From: Sipunculus nudus
Lineage: Eukaryota; Annelida; Sipuncula; Golfingiida; Sipunculidae
Reading direction: 5' to 3'
Length of the DNA stretch: 64,000 nt
Assembly (NCBI GenBank): GCA_026874595.1
Contig: CM049317.1
Span: 56,148,118-56,212,117, forward strand
Shown: positions 1 through 10,631 of the stretch, piece by piece
Layout of the letters: every line of letters begins with the position of its first letter
Position numbering within the stretch: position 1 is the first letter of the stretch
The notes under the pieces: model-generated
The model's database searches: none
Told to the model about the DNA's origin: nothing
What the model saw: only the letters and a program-made list of their open reading frames with translations
Position numbers and translations under genes: made by a program

Positions 1-124
1 ATTCATTCCCCTAGACATATCACGCTTCTTAGTGTTACAGAATATGAAAATTTTTTTATTTCCTTACAAAATTTATGCTCGTCACGACTACGTGATCTGT
101 TGATATTAGGTTCCGTAACATAAA
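1..124 (+). repeat. 3' end of an LTR (truncated by window edge)
   Basis: This stretch closely matches 54660-54784, sharing 'CCCCTAGAC', 'TTTATGCTC', 'ACGACTACGTGATCTGT' and a final 'TTAGGTTCCGTAACA'. The 54.4-kb copy contains an AATAAA upstream, as an LTR would. The sequence ends in ACA and is followed after a few bases by a primer-binding-like motif at 127-141. I infer the U5 end of an LTR retroelement whose 5' part lies outside the window. No protein domains of that element follow, so it is a remnant. Confidence 0.55.
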
Positions 125-126
125 AA

Positions 127-141
127 TGGGGGCTTGTCCGG
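127..141 (+). other. tRNA-Pro-type primer-binding-site-like motif
   Basis: TGGGGGCTTGTCCGG differs by one base from the classical proline-tRNA primer-binding site of retroelements (TGGGGGCTCGTCCGG). It lies directly downstream of the LTR end. A second copy in inverted orientation, TGGGGGCTCGTCC on the minus strand, is at 356-368 and also follows a GTAACAAAA on its own strand. The primer assignment is an inference from the match alone. Confidence 0.45.
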
Positions 142-502
142 TATTCGTACCCATAACGTTGGCGCACAAGCCCGGCGTACCAACCGCTTTGCTAGCAAAG
201 CAAGCTTCACCAGCGAGACAGTTCGGTCCGCTTTTATGTCACCCCGTAACACACTCCCTCTTAAGAGCATTCTGCTATCAGAACAAAACTAATTATCCCA
301 GGAGTCACACTTTGGTGAGTTTATTCCCCGGGCCACAAAGTTTACCGTCATCCGTGGACGAGCCCCCATTTTGTTACAAAGACAAATTATTCAGGGGAAA
401 ATTCTGGACCGATCTGGGATTCGAACCTTTAACGTTGGCGCACAAGTAAGGCCTACCAACCGCTATGGTCAGTTAGGTCTGCATTTATGTCACCCCGTAA
501 CA
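130..502 (-). repeat. Two degenerate tRNA-like modules (SINE-like), minus strand
   Basis: Read on the minus strand, 416-427 is a perfect B-box (GGTTCGAATCCC). About 30 bases before it is an A-box-like AGCGGTTGGTAGG near 455. A related module lies at about 130-240. The two share 'CTTGTGCGCCAACGTTA', 'GCGGTTGGTA' and an outer 'GTTACGGGGTGACATAAA'. Acceptor and anticodon arms fold poorly, so these are tRNA-derived repeats rather than functional tRNA genes. Confidence 0.4.
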
Positions 503-508
503 ATGGAT

Positions 509-535
509 AGATAGATATAGATAGATAGTTAGATA
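509..535. repeat. (GATA)n microsatellite
   Basis: Interrupted GATA/TAGA tetranucleotide run. Confidence 0.8.
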
Positions 536-917
536 GAGGAGGATTGCTTAGTTTAAGGACAAATAACTGTAACGTTATATTTATCGCTGTGAGTGCTACA
601 TGTTTTGGTTTCACCGCGCCCAGATTATGTTGTAATAAAGAATTTAAGAGAATTTACATAAAACGAAAAGTGGCCTTGCACGTACACCTTCACGGTAAAA
701 TATAATTGTTAATATGTAGAGCAAGGGGAAAGAATGGAAAATAAATGCTCACCGTTTCCTAGTTGAGATTTCTTAGAAACCTCAAGGCACATTTCAAATC
801 TGAAACCCTTTTATTTGCGATGTCATCAATCAGTGGGTGAAGGAACTGCTTGTCCAGTTGTTTCACCAAAGCCGATTTTCCGCATATGATACGTCCTTAT
901 GGCACTTGGTACGTTTT
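536..917. other. No recognised feature
   Basis: AT-rich sequence with no open frame, RNA gene or repeat that I recognise. Confidence 0.5.
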
Positions 918-1621
918 TTAGCCCTCAGCCCTTAGGCTGATGGGCTATTGTCGTCACCAAAGCTGTCCGTCCGTCCGTCCGTCCGGCGTCCGTTAACTTT
1001 TACCTTGTGAGCGGAATATCTTGAAAAGGATTCACCGTCAGAATTTTATTTCCTCGGTAAAGATGTATATCGACAAAATCTCGGTCAAGTTCGAAGATGG
1101 GTGACCTTGACCTATTTTTCTACATTTTAGAGCTGATTATAGAAAAACACTTAGATGCTAATTACTCAGGAACCATTTGGTGGATTTTCACAAAACTTAC
1201 TATGATTATTGGGACTGATAATCTGTATCTGCAACCAATTTGGTGGCGCCACCTACAATATCTGATTTTTAATGAATTTTTATCGGATTTTTCAACTTTG
1301 GGCTTGTGAGCGGGATATCTCGAAAAGGATTCACCGTAGGAATTTTATTTCTTTGGTGAAGCTGTATATCGACAAAATCTCGGTCAAGTTCAAAGATGGG
1401 TGACCTTGACATACTTTTCAAGGTCACAGAGCTGATAATAGAATAAAACTTAGAAGCTTATTTTTCAGGAAGCATTTGGTGGATTTTTATGAATCATGGT
1501 ACATGCCTCTCCATTTTAAATTTATAACTGAGACATGTACAGATATACATCCATGTGAGAACAGATATTTAGTACTTATTACTGTTACCACCTCTAAACA
1601 CTGTTCTTTTGGCTGAGGGCA
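918..1621 (+). repeat. Interspersed repeat with inverted ends and an internal ~303-bp duplication
   Basis: The ends are imperfect inverted copies: GCCCTCAGCCC at 919 and GGCTGAGGGCA ending at 1621. A (GTCC)n tract near 967-985 follows the left end. A segment starting 'TTGTGAGCGG' occurs at about 1005 and again at about 1308, each time followed by 'AAAAGGATTCACCGT', 'TGTATATCGACAAAATCTCGG' (shortened here) and 'GATGGGTGACCTTGAC'. The palindrome GGTGGCGCCACC is at 1242-1253. I see no coding capacity; it is probably a non-autonomous element. Confidence 0.6.
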
Positions 1622-1689
1622 TTGTCTGCTTCTGCTGATATTCTAGTTTCCTGTTTTGCAACGCAACTTCCGGTCGTTTCTGTGGGAGT

Positions 1690-4500
1690 GAAGGTACGAT
1701 GCCTGCTCCTGCTTCTTACCAGCGAATCCCTGAACGAGATGCGCTACAGTGCCAGTACCCGGAGTGTTTTAAAGACATTGGTCACTTACCATCTCAGTTT
1801 CACATAGAACTGAAGGATGACACAAAAACCTGTAGTCGTCTGCGTAGATATCCCATTCAGCTCTGACAGGAGACTGAAGAGACGTTCATTGGGGGGGGGG
1901 GGTGGATATCGTAGCCGTGTGCTGATGATGCAGCCACTGACTGCGTGAAATCCCTCGCTTTTTCGTGCAAGGTGAGAGTTTCGCATATACCTTCACCCCA
2001 AAGCGCTTAACGAAGCGAAGCTAAAAAAAAACCGCACGTACTACAAAACGTCGACATATGAAGAAGTTAGCCATCAGTTTAATGGATCCAGGATATTCAC
2101 TAAGTTGGACTCAAAAATAGTTTCTGGGGTGTAACGCTAGATGAGCAAAGCAGCAAACAATGTGCGTTGCAAAGCCCCCCTGGGTAAAATGAGATTCCTG
2201 AGACTTCCGTTGTGCTTATCAGTGTCTGAAGATGTTTTTCAGAGACACATGAATGATATAATACGCAAGGCTGGATTTGGAATTTTGGGAATCGCAAACG
2301 ACATTTGCGTCCACGGAAAAGAAGCCGAACATGTTGAAGACCTGCATAGATTTATGACAGCCGCTAAAGAACACGGCTGATCTTACGACTTCAAAAATGT
2401 CATGTTCGCCAGTAAAGCATCGAATTCTATGGCCTGATCTAGTCGAATTAAATGCATGAGCCCAGATAGCAAAAATGTGATGACATAAGCAAGCGACCTC
2501 CGACTACTAATGTCAAGACTTACAAAGTTTTTTTAGGTGTTGTCCAGCACCTGGCTCCGTTTATACCACGCCTGTGTGAAAAGCTGCATACACTCCGCAA
2601 GCTGCTGAAAAATGACACTGGATGGGTGTGGTATGCCGAACACCATACAGCATTTCAACTCAAAAAGAGGCTGTGCAACAGAATATGCTGCTCAGATTCT
2701 TTAACCCCCTAGAAAAACACAAATCGAGGTAGACACATTGTCAGTGGGATTAGGCGCCGTATTAATACAGGACGACAAATTGATCGCTTTGCGTCAAAAG
2801 CCCTTACTCCAGCAGAAACACGGTATGCTAATAGCGAACGCGAGCTCCTCGCAAGTATGTTCGGAGTTGAAAAATTCCATACGTACATATACGGAAAAAA
2901 ATGTAGCCATCCGCAGTGACCCCAAACCGCTGGAAATATCCAACAAAAGATGCAGCTTAGTCAAGGGCCTCCTCGCTTGCAAAGGATGCTCCTTTGTATA
3001 CAACCATAGGAAGCTACAGTAACTTGGAGACCCGGCCCTAAAGTCATGTATGCTGATTACCTCTCGCGGGTTGAGCAATCACAGGACCCAGAGCTTGAAC
3101 TAGAACGCACCATACACATGATACAGATTTCAAGACCAGATCAGCAAAATACATGATGCTGTAAATGGAGGCGCTGAGCTATCAGCATTATGAGAAAAAA
3201 TCTTGATCGGTTGCCCAGATAACCTGAAGAACACCCCTGAGATCGTCAGGGTCTAATTGTCAATGAGAGACCATATTTCGGTGGAGAATGGGAAACTGTA
3301 CACGGGTAAGGCAAAAAAAAAATAAAATAAAAGGTATGTTTTTCAGGCACCGCCCGCGTCAATTTTAACCCCCGCATCAAACATTTTTATTTTGATTTTC
3401 ATCTTTTAAGAAGATAAAATAATACATTTTTATACTATTTCCTATCTTGTGTAGTGCTTTTACCTTTTTAGCTAAAAAGAAAACTGCTATTTTCATGCTT
3501 TTCTCTGATTATATGACATTTTTATCGAAACATACAAAAAAGGTCAAAAATAAAATACCGCCCGCCCGCAGTGATTTCTGAAAAAAGTGTCTGAGAACCA
3601 TACCTTTTTATTTTTATTTTTTTGCCTAATAGGATAATCATTCCCCACATCTATGCACACAGAGTTTTTTGACAGAATACACGCTGGTCACCTGGGAATT
3701 ACTAAGTCACAGTTGCGCGCCAAGGAGTCCGTATATTGACTGAACATGATGTCGGAGATGGAGAAGCTATGCCAAGACTGCATGGTTTGCCCGCAGAACG
3801 CACATAGTACAGTGAAACAGCCGAGGCAGCCTCATGTAGTATCTTCCCAGCCATGAGAAATCCTGTCAAGCGATTTGTTCGATTTAGATGGAAGCATGTA
3901 TGTTATCGTCGTAGATCATTTCAGTAAGATGCCATTTTTTAGAGCCCTGACCACCCAGTTTAGCTCTGAAGTGATCAAATTCTTTAAGGACTTGCGTTCG
4001 GTACATGGCATCCACAAAAGGCTCATGACCGGCAATGGGCCTCAGTACAGCAGCGCCAAATTTCGTTGCTTTGCCATAGACTTGGACTTTGAAAACACAT
4101 AGTTCAAGTCCCAGGTTCCCGCGTAGTACTGTATTTTGTGAAAGGACGGTAGGTGTAGTAAAACCTATCATAAAGAACGCCAAGAAAAGCAACACCGATC
4201 CAAAGCTAACTTTGCTGTGCTTGCGCACGACACCACTAGAGGCTGGACTGCCGGGCCCAGCCGAAGTTTTGTACAACAGGAAAGTAAGATCAAATTTACC
4301 TGTAAAAATGACCCAAAACCAACTGATGCTTTGGTGTTTGAGAAGCTGTCTGCCATGAAACAGGACTCCCAACAGCGGTATATTATGCATGTTGGAGCAG
4401 AGCTGCCAAATCCGTTGCCCGGAATGACAGTAATGATTCTGAAACAATCAGGACAGCCACACTGGACACCTGGCACTGTGAAATTCTTGTGCGATTAGCC
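1690..4500 (+). pseudogene. Degenerate Ty3/Gypsy pol (retrotransposon remnant)
   Basis: Broken frames carry recognisable parts of a Gypsy polyprotein in the right order. Near 1755-1850 is the pre-RT segment with 'FKDIG' and 'RRYPIQL'. At 2085-2400 is reverse transcriptase, including 'FTKLD' and a later 'GILGIANDICVHG' where the catalytic YxDD should be; that motif is destroyed. RNase H remnants ('GLGAVLIQDD') lie near 2738-2800. The integrase zinc finger (HxxxH, CxxC) is at about 3685-3800. The integrase core start ('VIVVDHFSKM') is at 3900-3930, with later core pieces to 4110 and a C-terminal piece ending 'HWTPGTV' near 4485. Many stops and frameshifts separate the pieces. A MITE (3310-3626) is inserted between RNase H and integrase. 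It is not the same family as the intact element at 17.4 kb. Confidence 0.75.
3310..3626 (+). mobile_element. PIF/Harbinger-like MITE with TAA target duplication
   Basis: About 317 bp bounded by inverted ends GGCAAAAAAAA and TTTTTTTGCC, with inner inverted sequence around 'AAAGGTATG' and 'CATACCTTTTT'. Direct TAA flanks both sides (3307-3309 and 3627-3629), as expected for PIF/Harbinger. It interrupts the Gypsy pol remnant, so it is younger than that element. A diverged copy in opposite orientation lies at about 23349-23640. It has no coding capacity. Confidence 0.65.
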
Positions 4501-4885
4501 CCGCTCATACATATATGTAATTTGACGGAATAGGAGATATCTAAGGGAGATCAGCCCTGATGCAACAATTAGACTTTCGTTTAATTCTCATGAATTTTCT
4601 GGTAAACCTTAGCCAGTTGCCTAGAAAGTTGGTAAACGAAAAACTTTAAGGTTTAATGACCATATACAGTTCAGTTACAAAGATAAAGTGGCACACCAAA
4701 CCATGACGAAGTCAAACCGTAGTGTTAAGAAGCCAGGGAGACTCACTGAACAAATTTAATGGTTTATTTAAATCTTGAAAACCTCAACATCCATATCTCA
4801 TACTGTACCTCTATAAATCTGCTTCTTTAATTTCTTTTTATGAACAGAAGAATATTATATACCCGAATATGCTCATATGATGGGA

Positions 4886-4940
<55 letters not shown>

Positions 4941-5977
4941 AAGTCCAAGATGGCGGCCATGGCTAGGAGTCTGAGTTGTTTACTGTCTAGACGTTCGCAC
5001 ACACAAAAATTCAACATCACTGACTGTTTCACAGGAAATAAAACCACAGAGCCTGTTTATCACTAAGTGTCTTAGATTTAAAAAAAAATAAAATAAATTT
5101 AAAAAATCCTCGCGTGGCCGCTTTATTTTTTCACATGTGTGGCATTACTCTGTTCCAGACCCCGTTCCATTCTACACATCATGTCATAACAAAACAAAAC
5201 AAATAAATCAACAATAATGTACACTATAGTTTCCAACGGGGTTTACCAAATGCAAAATACATTTTGTAACAACTGAATACAATGTCCTTGTATTTAAAGA
5301 AATTTAAATATATATATATATATATAAATAAAAGTCCAGCAGGGTATACTCAAACGGAAAATGTACAGCTGTATTCTGGATATGTGTAGTTCTAGAATTT
5401 AAAATTTTCCTTTAGTCACAAACTGGAAAATACTTTACAGTACGCCTTTGGGTGGACAAGATTACTTCGTTCCTTTCTTTTGTAATCTATAAGGCTTTGT
5501 TCATCTGATTTGGTTTCAAGATTTAATGATGACGTCACAAACTCGATATCAACTGGAAAACGGTCCGACTCTAATATTAATTAAAAGGTCTCTCTCTCTG
5601 ACGGCAACGGTTCCAGCTACTTAATAATTGGGCCTCAAATGTTATATGTTGACCTGGGAACGCTTAATGACCCGTTCGTGCAGTTCTAAAATGTCCAAAA
5701 AATGAACTCTGTCCCAGGGCGTGTAGTGGTTGACACATACAGGTAACAGGTCGCAGTTATATTTGCTATGGTCGTCATACAAGACATATAGGATTGACCA
5801 TGATTTTTTTTTATAAATCGTTAAAATTCACAGCGTTATATTATGATAACGAGCTGTAATCGCCCATGTGATAGAATATAAAAACTTGCGCTGCAGTGTC
5901 AAAGGCTACCTCTTGTCGGCCTGAACTATTCAAAATAGGCTTTGTCAACCTACTTCATGTAATACGTGTCTTATGAC
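4501..5977. other. No gene recognised; (TA)n tract and 3' flank of the lectin gene
   Basis: Holds a (TA)n run at 4892-4935 followed by CAAGATGGCGGCC (YY1-like) at 4949-4961, an AT-rich tract, and a short (TA)n near 5310. On the minus strand an AATAAA at 5122-5127 is the first polyadenylation hexamer I noticed downstream of the lectin stop codon at 5978. It would give a 3' UTR of roughly 850 bases, which is only a candidate. Confidence 0.4.
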
Positions 5978-6246
5978 TCATAGAATCATGGTTTCACAAA
6001 TAAAAACAAATGTGTGAAACTGTGGAACGTCAATCATTACAGCATTACACTTATAAAAATAAAGAACCATATAGTCTTCACCTCCTGGGTTAATAATACC
6101 ATTATCAGTATATCCGTAATTGTCTGGTTGGCCTGGTAGCCATTTCAGGAATTTTGCCCTCCGTCCTGTCGCCTCCCAAGCCCACTTTCCTTCTTCCAGT
6201 CGGTCTGTCCCGGATGTCCATACATGTTCATCTGTGGTGTAGCAGT
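5978..6246 (-). CDS. Lectin gene exon 4 (second half of CTLD)
   Basis: 269 bp, with acceptor TTATTTTAG| and stop TGA at 5980-5978. It encodes the CTLD core 'EEGKWAWEATG', QPDN and the terminal 'FICE'. The position of the usual EDC is EDY, and the usual WNDxxC is MIDVPQ, so both loop cysteines are absent. A Cys at residue 300 lies between these sites, but it does not occupy either canonical position. Confidence 0.85.
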
Positions 6247-9200
6247 CTAAAATAAGTTGTGCAGGGTCACAAAATAATAGTGGTGCGCGATATTATCGAT
6301 ATATCGTTATATCACAATATGGTGATTTGCTGGGTATCGCAATAGAGTTTTGAAATATCGATATTTTTCGATATTTTGTTAACGTGCGTAAAACTTTTTT
6401 TCAATTACAATAAAGCTTCTGTTACAATTTTAGACATCTAAATGTGACAGGCATAAAACCAAAGCCGCTACCGTGTCTGGAACGGTCTTCAAACGTTTGC
6501 TATGACATGTAGGCCTGATATGACATTGATCAAAGGACCTTCCAAGAAAATTTGCATTTCTGCTGGATGGCTTATTAATATACGTGAAATATTTCCATAC
6601 AACAAAAGAAGGAAATGCTGAACACAGTCATAATAATTAATCAATCATATATATTCTCTCCAATCATCTTTTGATAACTGCAAAAAAATGTGACTTTAGC
6701 TCTGAATATTTAGTTAAATGAACGTAGATTACCAATGCAGTTTATATAGATTTGATTTACCTAATATATCAAAATACACATGGTAATGACAAATTATTTA
6801 AAAGTGAGAGAATTTACTTATTAATGTTTTAGCTTTAAAATATAAAGATCGTATTTGTTTATGCATGTCATTGTCATATGACTGGTCATCAGATACCTCA
6901 TGACTCAGGTAGGTTATTTGTGTATCCGTCACATATTTTTATATTGAAATTAAAGGATTCATAAAGTCATAAGATACAAAGATTTCTTTTTTTATCTTAT
7001 CCATCGAAAACACTCGCTATGATAACAAACCTATTTTTTTTTAATTTTTCATATATAGATGCAAGTATTGCATGAAGTGTATGAAAAGAAAATTCATCGG
7101 CAACATTTTTTCTTTTCATCATTGTCTCATCGATCACTCTTCCTATGATATTTGTCATACTCTATTTGTATATAAATTGAATTTCGAAATCCAAGGGCAA
7201 AACGAAAACGGTTGTTTCATGTAAAATACCGTAACACAAACTGGAATTTTATATTTGTTTAAATGAACCTACTGCCAATTCGGCCTTGAAAGTTTCTCGT
7301 GCAGGCATTACTGTTTAATTTATTCTGAAAGAAATAAGTAAATACCTGGCTTAATGAGTTTATAAATACTTTCGATGTGTCTGAGCTCCACTTCCGTCTC
7401 AATGCTGACCAGGAAAGCCCCTCGATGTGCACAATAATCTGCTGCGTCCAGAACTGTCACGTGCTCCTTATGAACACTGTAACAAGAAGGAGAGATCATT
7501 CCTTCCTCGGAGATCCATCCAGATTTGAAGAAAAACTCATAGCCATCCGGACAATGACTTTCTGAAAACAAAACATTGTTATAGGGCTCGGTTTGATTCA
7601 GTGGTGTCAATTTATCTTCAAGGGTGGGGGATGACTCGCAGACACACACACGCACATATATCATTTAGCTTCTGTATGACACATATCAAATATTTTAAGG
7701 TTTTAGAGAATAAGGTATCGCATTTTCATAATATAAATGGAACCGAAGTCTATAATTCTAATTATTTAATATATTTCATTTCCAATTTATAAATATTATT
7801 ATCTGAATAGATGTAATCCAAACAATCCTATGCAGACACCATGTGTCCTGTTGAATGAATGAATGTAACATCAATCAGGAAAGGCGTATTAGCCCCAAGG
7901 ATATTATTTAGCACGGCATATTATGAGCCCTACTGTCCAAGTCAACTGTGCTTAAGCGATGCGGCAGCGTACGACCTTACGTCACACAAAATCTGTTCTT
8001 TTTTTGTTTAACTTTTGCACTGCCCAAACCAAATTTACTCAAAATTTGACCGATAAAACTTGGACCGCACTTTGTTTACATGCAGGAAATGAACAGGGGG
8101 CCAAGTATTTATCATTTAAATGAGCTCGAACTGATTGGCTGCCAGCTGACACGCCTCTGTAAAGTCCCTGCATTTTCGATCCACCACCACACAAAGCTTC
8201 GAGTATTTAATAATGAATTCAGCTTTACACTGTCATTTAGAAATGGATTGATTAATCTTGGCAGTTATTAGTTAAAAGGAAAAACAAAAATACCTCAAAG
8301 GAAAAGCGACTGTGAATGGAAAAGAGAAATTAAAATTGAAATGAAAATAAACTTACCATTTTCATTTGAAAAGCTTGGAGCAACCTGATTAGTCGTTATA
8401 TCTTCATTTAGACTGGTGCTGGGGGGTGTAGGATTGCCCTTCACATTTTCGATAGAATCTCCATTCTCCTGTGTTGAGTATTCTTTAATACCATTCTCGT
8501 TAGACACAAATCTATTTCCGATGTCTGGTAAAAAGCCTTCAGATTTTGACATGGTCTCTCTGACATGTGCATCCCCTTTTGCCGACGGTTTTTCCGTTCG
8601 ATTCTTTTCAAGATATTGATTCATCAGGCATTTCATACTGTCCGCCTGCCGCGCACGACATAATACATCTATCTGTACATAGGTGCAGCCTCGACGTCGA
8701 CCCATCCTTCCATGGATGCATTCACCCCAAGCAGACCAAGTATCCCAGTTGAAGTCACGAAATCCTTAGCGGTACAGTCAGTCATGTATTTAACGCAAAA
8801 CAGTGGTTTACTGCAGGGTTACAACATTTGTTTCCAAATGGAAATGATATCTCAGAAAAGTTAGTTATTAGGAATTTGAAAAAAAAAATCTACTTAGGCA
8901 AATAATATAACTTTAATTCAGCACTTTACAAACCAGCGCTATAAATTTTAACCTCTGTATTTATATGGACACAACTTGTTTTCCAATTCGGTGTTCAAGC
9001 AGCACTAGTGCTAAAGATATCTAAAGGATGAGGTTTAGTTGTTCATTAATATGTCGTTGACTAATCTTTGGAGTCGTTTGTTAGATGAAGCTGTTCAATT
9101 TTGTATTTTATATTTAAATTTTTTTTTATTCATAAAAATGTAAATCATGTAGTCTAAGAATATACTATGGGAATTTCTTCGTAATTAAAATAAAATAAAA

Positions 9201-9726
9201 AAAATATCAATTACATGATTAAAATTATGGCGTTCATACAGATTATTACCAATTAAGTAGAATTTTAAAAAAAGTATTTACCACTGTCACTGCCTAAATG
9301 TTTCAGCAATACATAAATGCTATACAATAATAATTTAAAATGAATATGTTTTGTGTGATGTTAAAAAAACATTTCGAGATAATCATTTAAAAATTTTCTC
9401 CCCAAGTCTTAATACTGAATAATCTGCATTCCTCCTTCCGTGAATCCCATAAATTCTTGTGGATTTAATGTATATTTTTCCATATGGATATTGATCCGAT
9501 ATTTTAACATTGTGAACTGTGTAAATGTCTAATGTTTTTGTAAATATGTTTAAAAAAAAGTAATAAATAACAAGTTGGTGTTGTCTTTTATATGCATGTT
9601 TGAATAAGAAGTGCATATAGAGAAAGTATCAAGTAAGACAGATCACGTACCTTGCTTTTTCGTCATTTCGACAGATATGGTTTCTTTGGAAAACGCGAGT
9701 ATTAGGAACAAGGGAAGCAGATTCAT
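5978..9726 (-). CDS. Secreted C-type lectin with N-terminal TSP1-like module, 4 exons, 322 aa
   Basis: The spliced model is exon 1 9651-9726, exon 2 8357-8764, exon 3 7346-7561 and exon 4 5978-6246. All introns have GT..AG ends and are phase 1, and the joined length is 969 nt with a single open frame. Residues 1-18 form a hydrophobic signal peptide (MNLLPLFLILAFS). Residues 30-72 are TSP1-like, with W32, W35, W38 and C41, C52, C61, C71. Residues 73-161 are a polar Asn/Glu/Ser/Thr linker, and 162-322 are the CTLD. That domain has an N-terminal Cys pair (C165, C188; long form), C205, WAW 255-257, QPDN 273-276 and C317-E318. QPD usually goes with galactose-type binding, but the WND calcium motif is replaced by M-I-D (304-306) and the loop cysteines are missing, so sugar binding is uncertain. 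The probable role is extracellular recognition or adhesion. Broken relatives lie at 50.0 and 60.2-63.2 kb. Confidence 0.8.
6247..7345 (-). other. Intron 3 of the lectin gene
   Basis: AT-rich and non-coding. Around 6277-6370 it contains repeated ATCGATAT/ATATCG motifs after 'TAGTGGTGCGCGATAT', which resembles the terminus of a small hAT-type element; I could not find the partner end. Confidence 0.5.
7346..7561 (-). CDS. Lectin gene exon 3 (first half of CTLD)
   Basis: 216 bp, with acceptor TTTTGTTTTCAG| and donor CCAG|GTATTT. It encodes the long-form N-terminal hairpin (CPDGYEF...SCYSV) and the first helix with 'AADYCAHRGAFLVSIE', matching the CTLD helix-1 pattern A..C...GA.L..I. A decayed homologue is at about 61603-61782, with exactly the same 22-residue spacing between its first two cysteines. 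Confidence 0.85.
7562..8356 (-). other. Intron 2 of the lectin gene
   Basis: Non-coding. It has a short CA tract near 7641-7652 and no repeat that I recognise. Confidence 0.55.
8357..8764 (-). CDS. Lectin gene exon 2 (TSP1-like module and linker)
   Basis: 408 bp, a multiple of three, flanked by a CTAAG| acceptor and a strong ATG|GTAAGT donor. The 5' part encodes W-x2-W-x2-W-G-x-C followed by a basic 'GRRRGC', then two more Cys. This is the TSP type-1 signature, with four rather than six cysteines. The 3' part is low-complexity and polar, with an NRT glycosylation sequon. The homologous exon at 62937-63202 starts in the same phase and with the same Trp/Cys spacing. Confidence 0.78.
8765..9650 (-). 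other. Intron 1 of the lectin gene
   Basis: Strongly AT-rich intron without recognised features. Confidence 0.55.
9651..9726 (-). CDS. Lectin gene exon 1 (signal peptide)
   Basis: ATG at 9726-9724 opens 25 codons plus one base. The first residues are Met-Asn followed by a Leu/Phe/Ile-rich core, then polar residues, as in a secretory signal. The donor reads CAAG|GTACGTG (GT at 9650-9649). The single leftover G completes a codon with the first two bases of exon 2. I saw no earlier in-frame ATG that improves the model and no clear TATA box upstream. Confidence 0.75.
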
Positions 9727-10631
9727 CCTGAAGTTTCTCACTGTGTGTCAGGATTCTCCAAATTGTAAACCGAACACATGAAAGAAAAGGTGATAGATGA
9801 ATCAGCTTTGACAGTTTAAGATATTTTCCCCAACAATTCGTTAAAACATTACCAAATTAGCATATGTAGCTGAATTAGCTTAAAAACTACTGACTAAACA
9901 TACCGTTTTATTGCCATTTAATGAAGACTTTGTCAGGCCTAACGTTTAAAGGTACCTATTCAAATGCATTGCATGTTTAATAAACATTTAATATTGCTCT
10001 CCTTATAATATGGGAGTAATAACGTCTCTATATATACAAAAATGATAATCACTAAATTCAACAGTGCTTACAGGACAAAAAAGTTCATTCACAAGTACTG
10101 AATATTTAAAAATGTATATACAATGGACTGGTAGACAAAGAAAGCTGATCACTTTATCTCCAATTCTGCTGAGACAGAAAAATAATGGACAAATGTTTGA
10201 ATTGGATCCTCATTTTTTTTCTTACAATTTTGTTCAAGTTGTGAAATTTAAGTCAACAGTACTAGAAGGGAAAAAAGTGCCATAGTCAAAGTTTGGCAAA
10301 ATTTAAGGTAATGATTTTATTTTTATGCAAATACCTTTAAAAAGTAACAAACTTCAGATCTAATTTTGGGTATACAAATAAATATTCATTTAACAAAGTT
10401 AAATACCTAAGATAAAAATCTCTAACTAAACAAAATATCAAGTTAAGTGAGTAAATATCTTTCCTCGTTTTTTACAAAGTACATTATGTTCGGGTCCATA
10501 AATTCAAGAAATTACACAATACGGACTTAATCTCTGGCATGTATATATAAAATATTAAGGACAATATTTATTGTAAATAGAAAACAGATGAGTGGTTTTG
10601 ATATTAGGTAGTCCTGAAGAGTGATGATAGG
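9727..10631. other. Lectin gene upstream region; nothing recognised
   Basis: AT-rich DNA that should contain the promoter of the minus-strand lectin gene. I see no convincing TATA box or other motif. Confidence 0.4.

Noticed and set aside
126-449. 107-codon open frame at the left edge
   Set aside because: It runs through the LTR-adjacent tRNA-like repeats on the opposite strand and has no domain.
130-460. Functional tRNA genes
   Set aside because: B-box present but acceptor and anticodon stems do not pair properly.
3884-4447. 187-codon minus-strand frame
   Set aside because: Antisense to recognisable integrase remnants on the plus strand; no domain of its own.
4949-4961. CAAGATGGCGGCC (YY1-like) here and near 51857 as promoter elements
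   Set aside because: Two isolated copies beside AT-rich DNA with no gene start; likely repeat-borne or chance.
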